Shown in pieces: positions 55,760 through 64,000 of a DNA stretch of 64,000 bases. The notes under the pieces are model-generated. The model was not told the origin of the DNA. It did not search any database and worked only from the letters and a program-made list of their open reading frames with translations. The translations under genes were made by a program, and so were the position numbers. Source of the stretch: Thelonectria olida (lineage: Eukaryota; Ascomycota; Sordariomycetes; Hypocreales; Nectriaceae); NCBI GenBank assembly GCA_020736575.1, contig JAGPYM010000004.1:992001-1056000 (forward strand), in the 5' to 3' direction. How positions within the stretch are numbered: position 1 is the first letter of the stretch; each line of letters starts with the position of its first letter.

Positions 55760-58137
55760 ATGGACTGGTCAAACCAATCGTTGCCGCCGCGACTCGACGA
55801 GTTTGTCGATGGTGCGTTGTGTATCACTTCCCTACAGCCTATAGCAGACCGCTAACCGAGTCCAAAGATCTGGTCGAGACATGGCACTACCATCGAACGC
55901 CCATTATTTTTGCCATTCTCGCTGTTCTCGTCGCCTTGAGAGTCTATCTTCACCTTAGCAGCGATGAGCCTGAGCTGAAGGCCCTCCCACAAATATTTGA
56001 GGAGCCTAAGAAGACCTCCATTGTAGAGAAGACCCCCGCCATCGAGATCGAACCCGAACCGAAGAAGGATGTCAAATCGCAAGGACCTAGAAGGATAAAA
56101 GGAGGACTGGCCAAGAAGCTTCCCAAAAAGGCCGACAATGAGATGGACTTGAGTCGTCCAGTCCTCCTCCTGGTCTTCTTTTCGTCCATCACCACTAGGA
56201 CGGAAAAGATTGCCAAAGAATACGTCCAGAAGCTCGAGGCCAGTCTGGACCAATTGGCAAAGCAGTCCAGCCGCACATTTCTCAAACCCCAGCTGTGCGA
56301 TTTGTCGGAAATCGATTTCGATGATTATTTCATTTCGCCATCAAAGGTCCACGGCAATGTTGACCAGTTCTACCTCTTCCTCATACCCAGCTACAACATC
56401 GATTCCATCAACGACACTTTCCTCGAGCATTTGCAGGAGACGCACCACGACTTCCGCATCGATACAGCTCCCCTTTCTCCTCTGTTGGGATATTCCGTTT
56501 TCGGCTTTGGAGACAAGGAAAACTGGCCCAATGAGTTAGAAGGCTACTGCTTCCAGGCTAAGGAGGTGGACAAGTGGATGGCCAAGTTGACCAGTCGTAA
56601 GAGAGCTTACCCTGTCGGAATGGGCGATGCGAAAACCGATCACATCGAACGACTTGAGGAATGGTCCACTGGTGTCCAGGAAGTGATTGAGCATGTTGCC
56701 CGCACGGGAAATTTGGGCGAGGGTCTCCCTGGTAGTGGCGCCCCTGAAGAGAGTGATCTGGAGGAAGAAGCCGAGGATGAAGACGACGGAGAAGTAGTTT
56801 TCGATGACGAGGCGAATGGCGACACTAAGGAGAGGAGCCGAGACCTAGATGACGTGGAGGATCTAGGGAAATTGGTCCGCAAAGATGACAACTCGACGAC
56901 GGCCCAAAAGACTCCCCTTGCTATCGACTTCACCTCCTACGGCGCATCAGCGAAGAAGAAGGGAATTCCTCAGGGACCCAAGGAAATGGTGGCTAAGGAG
57001 TCCCCCACTTACAAGGCCTTGACCAAACAAGGATATGCCATCGTGGGCTCTCACTCAGGAGTCAAGACTTGTCGGTGGACCAAGTCAGCCCTGCGTGGCA
57101 GAGGCTCCTGTTACAAATTCTCGTTCTACGGCATCAACTCCCACCAGTGCATGGAGACGACTCCTTCACTCTCGTGCTCCAACAAGTGTGTCTTCTGTTG
57201 GCGCCATGGTACCAATCCTGTGGGAACGACCTGGCGATGGGTTGTTGACCCGCCGGACCTGATTTTCGAGGGCGTCAAGAAGAATCATTATCAGAAGATC
57301 AAGATGCTGCGAGGCATGCCTGGCGTTCGAGCCGAGCGTTTCGCAGAAGCCATGCAGATCCGTCACTGTGCACTTTCACTCGTCGGAGAACCCATCTTTT
57401 ACCCTTACATCAACGAGTTCCTTGAGATGTTGCACAATGAGCGAATCTCTTCCTTCCTAGTCTGCAATGCCCAGCATCCTGACCAGCTGGCGGCCCTCAA
57501 AGTTGCCACGCAACTTTACGTCTCGATCGATGCAGCCGACAAAGAGTCTTTGCGCAAGATTGACAGACCCCTCCACCGAGACTTCTGGGAACGCTTCCAG
57601 CGATGCCTGGAAATTCTTCGTGAGAAGCGCTTCCGTCACCGGACCGTGTTCCGGTTGACGCTAGTCAAGGGCTTCAATGTCGAGGAAGAAGCTGAAGGGT
57701 ATGCAAGGCTTGTCGAAAAGGGTCTGCCATGCTTCGTCGAGGTCAAGGGAGTCACGTATTGCGGCACATCTACGTCCTCCAATGCCGGTCTCAGTATGTC
57801 CAACGTGCCATTCTACTGGGAAGTCTGCGATTTCGTTAAGGCCCTGGAAAAGAGGCTGCAAGAGAAGGGCCTCAACTATGGCATTGCGGCTGAGCACGCC
57901 CACAGCTGCTGCATCCTGCTGGCGAGCGATAGGTTTAATGTCGATGGCAAGTGGCACACCACCATCGACTATAACAAGTTCTTTGACCTCCTCGAGGAAC
58001 GAGGTCCCGATGGCGATTGGAAGCCTGAGGATTACATGGGACCAGCCACCCCCGAATGGGCTACTTGGGGCAACGGAGGGTTTGACCCTCGTGATGACAG
58101 AGTAGACAGAAAGGGACGGAAAATTGAAGCCTCGTAG
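55760..58137 (+). CDS. tyw1: TYW1, tRNA 4-demethylwyosine synthase
   Basis: Radical-SAM enzyme that builds the tricyclic ring of wybutosine at position 37 of tRNA-Phe. Exons: 55760-55811 and 55868-58137, giving 773 aa (yeast 810). A hydrophobic segment (about 28-47) suggests ER anchoring, as in yeast. A flavodoxin-like domain follows (about 116-260), then an acidic linker and the radical-SAM half with CSNKCVFC (Cys454, 458, 461). The ending GNGGFDPRDDRVDRKGRK is typical. The frame is open further upstream to an ATG at 55639, but that reading lacks family likeness. The ATG at 55760 with a 56-nt intron (branch site cgctaac) gives MDWSNQSLPPRLDEFVDD instead. Confidence 0.93.
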
Positions 58138-58463
58138 TGTAGTAGTATGAGGAACATTAAAAGTAAGAAGAAAAAAGCATCAAAAACTTCATGACTTGTC
58201 ACGGAAACGCTACCAGCATCGCCGTCCCTATTCCGGAATCGTTTCAACGTACAGCTGTTTACACAAAGCTCTATGGAAGCTGAAAGAGCGAGACTATGGT
58301 ACATCGAAGGCCGTCAGGTCTCCATATCAGATTTCAGGACCCGGGGGCTCCGGGCCATTGAGATCAAGTTCTTTTCGGGGTGAGGGGTCATTTCTTTGAG
58401 TCTGGTTTGCGAGGAGCGGAGGGTGAACCAGAATTCAGGAGAACATCATTAATGCGTCTCCCT
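58138..58463. other. Convergent intergenic region, no gene seen
   Basis: 326 bp with only the 3' ends of TYW1 and TOM20. Confidence 0.6.
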
Positions 58464-59194
58464 TTAGTCGAGGCCGACGTTGGGAATGTCGGCCAGGTTG
58501 ATGCCGGCGGGGGCGGCGGAGGCACCGCGGATGTCGAGGGATGAGTCGTAGGCGATCATCTCAGCAAGGATATCTAATATGGGCTGGAAAGCGTTAGTTT
58601 CCCGAAGAATTGGTATTGCTGTGGCCTTCTGCTGCGTACCTTGGGAACAGTGCTGTCGTAGATGCGGATCAGGTCACCGGGGGCCGGGTAAACCTTGAGG
58701 CCCTTATAGAAGGCCAGAGCAGACTCGAGAGCCTTGGCAGCTATCGAGAAGATCAGTATAATGCTGTTTGCATGTGGTATGACGGAGCTCTCGTACGATC
58801 TTGGCTAAGAACCTCGCCGGCCATGACCTGCTCGTTGAAGAAGGCCTCTCGCTCCTCAACACCGGTGGGGAAGCCCTCCTCCTTGGCCTCCTCGACCTTG
58901 GCTCGGATGAAGTTTCGTTGGCGCTGGGTCGAGGCTGCGGCCTCCTCCTTCTCAGCACGCGCCTGCTTGCGCTCGTTTCTTCTCAGGTTGCGGCGGAACT
59001 CGGCCTGGGTGCGGCGCTGGTAGTCGAAGTAGACGGCATATCCTATTCACGGGGAGCAAGCGGCAGTCAGCAATGGACGGCCCTGGGTGCGGCAGTGGCT
59101 GGCCGAGCAGCACATCGGCGAGGGGGAGCTTACCAACAATGGCAGTAGCAACTGTTGCGACGGTCGCCGTCACCACGGTGGTGGTCTGGACCAT
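58464..59194 (-). CDS. tom20: Mitochondrial import receptor subunit Tom20
   Basis: Outer-membrane receptor that recognises presequences for the TOM complex. Exons: 59194-59134, 59042-58797, 58740-58640 and 58583-58464, giving 175 aa (Neurospora Tom20 has 181). The N-terminal hydrophobic anchor ([26 protein letters not shown]) is followed by a basic stretch and an acidic helix with [11 protein letters not shown]. The TPR-like helical core [20 protein letters not shown] leads to [22 protein letters not shown], the presequence-binding part. The C-terminus DIPNVGLD is a typical fungal ending. The start is the first ATG, directly before the anchor. Divergent from EXO84. Confidence 0.95.
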
Positions 59195-59867
59195 TTTGGC
59201 GGATTGATTGGTTTGTGAGGAGAAGGGCGAAGAGAGAAGGGTGGTATTAGATTACGGCAACGGAGGCCTGACAGGCGAAAGTAAAAATGGGTGACGGGAG
59301 GGACAGAGGATTACGTCTTCAATGATGTTCAGCAAAGTCGAGCTTTCAAGACGTCGCGATTGGAAACCAATTTTTTAGGTACCACCATGTCCAACCGCAG
59401 GCCGCACTGCACATGATAGCGCTAGGCCTAGTGGAGGCTCCCGAGTTCGGCTCAGTGATTGGGTGGTTTGGACGACTTGGGCGGCTCCCCGGAGCGGATA
59501 AACCGCGGGCTCGCTGCCTCAGCCTCGAGTTCGGTCGAGGTTGGGCTGCGGGTAGGTCGTGAATTAGACGCGGGTACGTACCCAACGAGGCGCGCTCCGT
59601 CATTGCATTGCTTCAGCATGATACGTGCACTGTATGGGGAAAGGGAAGCTCACAGCTAACGCCATGGCCAGGCATGCTTGAGTGAAACATACGTCGAACT
59701 CAGCCATCTTTAACGTTGCAACTCGGCGCGGCTGGTGCTCTCGACGACGGCCTCGACGGCCCTTCCCCTCTTTCTCTTTTTACTATATTTCCGGCTGTCG
59801 GTTCTGTCGCTGATTATTTTCCTCACTCCCCTGGCCTCTTCCTTCCTTACTACCAACACGGCCCACC
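59195..59867. promoter_or_regulatory. Divergent intergenic region, tom20 / exo84
   Basis: 673 bp. Pyrimidine-rich leader precedes EXO84 (59760-59850). No gene is recognised. Confidence 0.55.
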
Positions 59868-61996
59868 ATGTCTGAGGAGCGCAGCAAGATCTCTCTCCGA
59901 GTCGGCAAGAGGAAGAAGAGACCCGCGATTAGTGCCCCACGACAAATCTCCAGTCCTATTCTTCAAGATGGCTCGCCCAAAGGTCCTGCGCCCGCAGAGC
60001 CCGCCGTCCGACCTCGACCTCGTCCGCCCCCAGTAACTGGCGGCGGCAAGGTGCGCTCTCGTGCCACAGCCTTCAACGTCTCCCCATGCTCACTAAACCA
60101 CCCAGACTTCCGATCTCGTGAAACGACGATACTCGACTCGATTCAACAACGTCCCTAATGGCTATGATGGAGCCCCCCCTATGCCTGCGCCGCCGTCGCT
60201 CGCCAACTACGGTCGAAACCCCTCGCAAGATCGGCCACCCCCCTCACGAGGCGGCGGAGCTGACCCAGTGGTCGATATCAAAGCCCTACGAGACCCTGCC
60301 CTAGTCTCAGAGCAATACGTTTCCAGCGTGTTGAGCGATGCCACCGAAGACCAGATCCGAGATTTCGAGAATCAGCTGCGCATTCTCAAGACTCGGGCGG
60401 CGAGTGACCTTCAACAAAGCGTCATGCAGAACAGGACCCAATTCATCAAGATCAGTAAGGAGGCAGAAAAGCTCAAGACCGAGATGCGGGCCCTCAAGAA
60501 CCTCATGTCCGAACTCAAAGTGAACACAACTGCTCTCCGAGCGGCGTCCATGAAAGGCGAGGATGCGAGTGTGACAGGAGAGATTACCACATTGTCTAAG
60601 CGAGACAAACGTAGCTCCGTTGCCGATAGAAGCGCACTTTGGAACTCGCAGATGCAAGCTTTGTACAAGAACGTGGAAGGGTCGCAAAAGTTTCTGCCCA
60701 ACGCCTCTGGGCGCCATGTGGTGCAGAACGCTGGCCCCTGGATTGAGCTGGACAATGCGACGTACAAGTCCCGGCGGGCGATGCAAATCTTCTTGCTCAA
60801 CGATCACCTCCTCATTGCTTCGCGTAAGAAGCGCAAGACAGATGCCTCCCATGCTGACGCTCGAGGTCCTATTATGAAGATGGTGGCTGATCGCTGTTGG
60901 CCTCTGCTGGACATTGAGGTGATAGACATGTTGAGCACTGGCGAATCGTCAACAAGCGGAAACAGGAACAAGCTCGCAGATGCCATCATGGTTCGAGGCG
61001 TTGGTCAGGAATCTTTCATCTATCGGACGGAGAAACCAGAAGACCCTGAGAAGAAGAGCCTGTTGCTGAACGTTCGCAAGGCCGTGGAGGAGCTCCGCAA
61101 GGGCCTTCGGTCCGAGATGGAGGCCAACAACAAAGCTCGAGAGACCATTAACTACTTTGCCTCCCGAGATCCTGGTCTTCTGCAAAAGACGGAGCTGCTT
61201 GCGACATTATCTGACATCAAAGACATGCTCATTGAAGTGGATGGCAAGCAACAGAACCTCCGCTGGGTGGAGAGTCAGATTGATGAGCTCGACATTGACA
61301 TTGCACTCCAAAAGTTTGAACCTGCAGTCGCCCGCATCGAGAAACTCAAGGGGCTAGCTCGAGGGCTGAAGAATAATGCGGTTGCTCAGGACTTTATCAA
61401 CTTCAAGGTTGAGGAGCGATGTGCCAGACTGGCGGGCATGGTTGTCCGTCAATTGGAAATGACACACAACGAGCAGTCGAAGACGCGACGCCATGTCAGC
61501 TGGTTGACCAGGCTGGGCTTCGAAGACAAGGCCAGAGAGTCATATTTGCTTGGCCGAAGCGACACAATCCACAAGCGATCCAGGTCAGTGAAGCCGAAAG
61601 AATACGGCGAGTTGATAATGCTAACATGATAATAACAGGCAATGCATTTTCCAGGGCGATCTACATCTGTATATCTGGGAGGTGTCCTTTGTCTACTTTA
61701 TGATCATCCACAACACGGTGCAGTGCTTCCAATCATGCTTCCCGCCGCCTATGATGAGCGCGTGTGTCAAGTGGGCCAAGGAAGAGGTGGAGGCGTTCAA
61801 TATCATTCTGGCGAGACAGCTCAGCAGCACTGAGCCTGGCGGCCCGGTATGGGTGCAGTGCATGGACAGGGCAAAGGAGCATGCCAAGAAGCTGTCTGAA
61901 GTTGGGCTGGACTTTATGAATCTGGTAGGGCGGGATCTCGTCGAGGTGCCGGCGGCGGAGAAGGAATCACCACCGGTCGGGCTGGGCCTATCCTAA
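59868..61996 (+). CDS. exo84: Exocyst complex component Exo84
   Basis: Subunit of the octameric exocyst that tethers secretory vesicles at growth sites. Exons: 59868-60050, 60106-61583 and 61639-61996, giving 672 aa (yeast Exo84 has 753). A basic, proline-rich N-terminus carries a putative nuclear-type GKRKKRP stretch. Then come DATEDQIRDFENQLRILK and other coiled-coil-forming helices (about 130-200). A PH-like fold (about 220-360) follows, with GPWIELDNATY, RRAMQIFLLNDHLLIASRKK and CWPLLDIEVIDM. Long helical CATCHR-type domain continues to the end (HLYIWEVSFVYFMIIHNTVQCF). Intron 2 restores IHKRSRQCIF across the join. It is divergent from TOM20. Confidence 0.93.
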
Positions 61997-62995
61997 GGTT
62001 GAGGAATGACTGATGTAATGCGCTCCGAGCTTATTATATGAGTTGGTGATAGCGGCCGTGAGTAGGAATGTAATTTCAGGAGTTTAGGTCATTGGGCGGA
62101 AGCATTTATCAAGGATTGGTTTGGTGTCTACCGTGGAACTAATTGCTCTCGGCGATTCTCGTGAAATGGCCGACTTTATACATGGATATGATTTCATCTG
62201 GCCGTTGTTTGGAATGCAGAACGATCAATTACGCAATCGAAGCTAGAAGCAACACCATTGAATGCCAATCCCTTCTCAAACGGATCCGAAGCTGTGGTTA
62301 CAGCTATAAAAGTGACTCGTTTGCGCATGTATATCTTTATGCCTTGAAATCAAACCAGAGGAGGAAGCGATTGCGGTCTCAGAAAGGGTCATTCTGTTGA
62401 CACTGTGTGGTGTTGTCAGGCTCAGGGTTGGCGCTTTTGACTGGTGCCAGCGCCACAAAGAGCCGGCATAAACGCCAGCTCAGCCCCCGCGTCAGCAGCT
62501 GCGAGCCGTCCATTCAAGGTCCCGCCACAAGCGCCACAACCACTGATGTCGCCACCGAGCATGCTCGCGCCACACCTGCACAGTGTCTACACAGTTAGAT
62601 TAAGCGAAAACGGCTTGGAGCAATCTCCAGACCAAGGCTGAACCTGGACACCCCCAAGCAGCCATCGAACATCCCTCCCTCCTTGCCTCTCTCTCCCTCC
62701 CTCATCTCTGCCCACTCGCGAAATCATCCACCCACAGTTTCCGTCGTGAAGCGGCCTACCCACCAAAAGCAAATCTCATCCCAACGTCGGCCAGCGCTCT
62801 CCTTTTGATCTCGACTCTTTTCCCTACGCCCACAGGTACCCCTCCGCCCCTGACGCCGCATTTGTGCCTCGTGCCCCACCGCTCGCGATTCAGGCGTGAC
62901 CGCAACGTCAACATTCTACAACCGCCCGCCAACGTCATTCTCCCCTAACTCTCCCTCCGCCCTATATCCTCAACCAAACCACACTCCCTCGAATC
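61997..62995. other. Intergenic, exo84 / PP2A (tandem)
   Basis: About 1 kb. The last 350 bp are C-rich, pyrimidine-rich leader before the PP2A gene. The first 450 bp are AT-rich 3' region of EXO84. No gene is recognised. Confidence 0.55.

Positions 62996-64000
<1,005 letters not shown>

Overview
The window is nuclear DNA of a filamentous ascomycete, most likely a Sordariomycete and possibly Hypocreales. The evidence is compact protein-coding genes with many short GT-AG introns (mostly 47-100 nt), Pezizomycotina-type proteins (kapC-like bZIP, Ssu1-type sulfite pump, Dad4, Exo84, Nca2) and a secreted aspartic protease that resembles the trichodermapepsin group. The order-level placement is inference. 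I recognise 24 protein-coding genes, of which the first and last are cut by the window edges. Exon joins were worked out by hand from splice sites and reading frame; each join listed keeps the frame.

Left part (1-21 kb), housekeeping: SLH1/ASCC3-type Ski2-like helicase (-, its 3' end lies off the left edge), YKT6 v-SNARE (+), a 704-aa disordered protein (-), a 4.3-kb gene-poor gap, profilin (+), GOT1 (-), then IES6 (-), DAD4 (+) and ARP5 (+). ARP5 and IES6 form one physical module of the INO80 chromatin remodeller and lie within 4.5 kb here, separated only by the kinetochore gene DAD4.

Middle part (21-41.6 kb): kapC-like bZIP factor (-), pterin-4a-carbinolamine dehydratase (+), ERG25 sterol C-4 methyl oxidase (-), NCA2 (+), an HLTF/Rad5-like HIRAN-SNF2-RING ATPase (-), and two proteins of unknown function, a 123-aa one (-) and a 447-aa one (+), that are divergently placed.

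Right-centre (41.6-55.2 kb) looks more accessory: two gene-poor stretches of 2.6 and 2.9 kb, an SDR oxidoreductase, an epoxide hydrolase, a secreted aspartic protease, and a divergent pair of cysteine dioxygenase and the Ssu1-type sulfite efflux pump. The last two form a route that turns excess cysteine into sulfite and exports it. In keratin-degrading fungi the exported sulfite breaks disulfides and so helps secreted proteases.

Right part (55.2-64 kb), housekeeping again: TYW1 (+, wybutosine synthesis), TOM20 (-), EXO84 (+) and the catalytic subunit of PP2A (+, cut by the right edge).

No rRNA, tRNA, CRISPR array or intact transposon was recognised by eye. The most interesting points are the ARP5-IES6 neighbourhood, the CDO-SSU1 divergent pair with a nearby protease, a GC-AG intron plus an ATG-only first exon in DAD4, a probable dual-targeted pterin dehydratase, and two unknown proteins at 37.9-41.6 kb.
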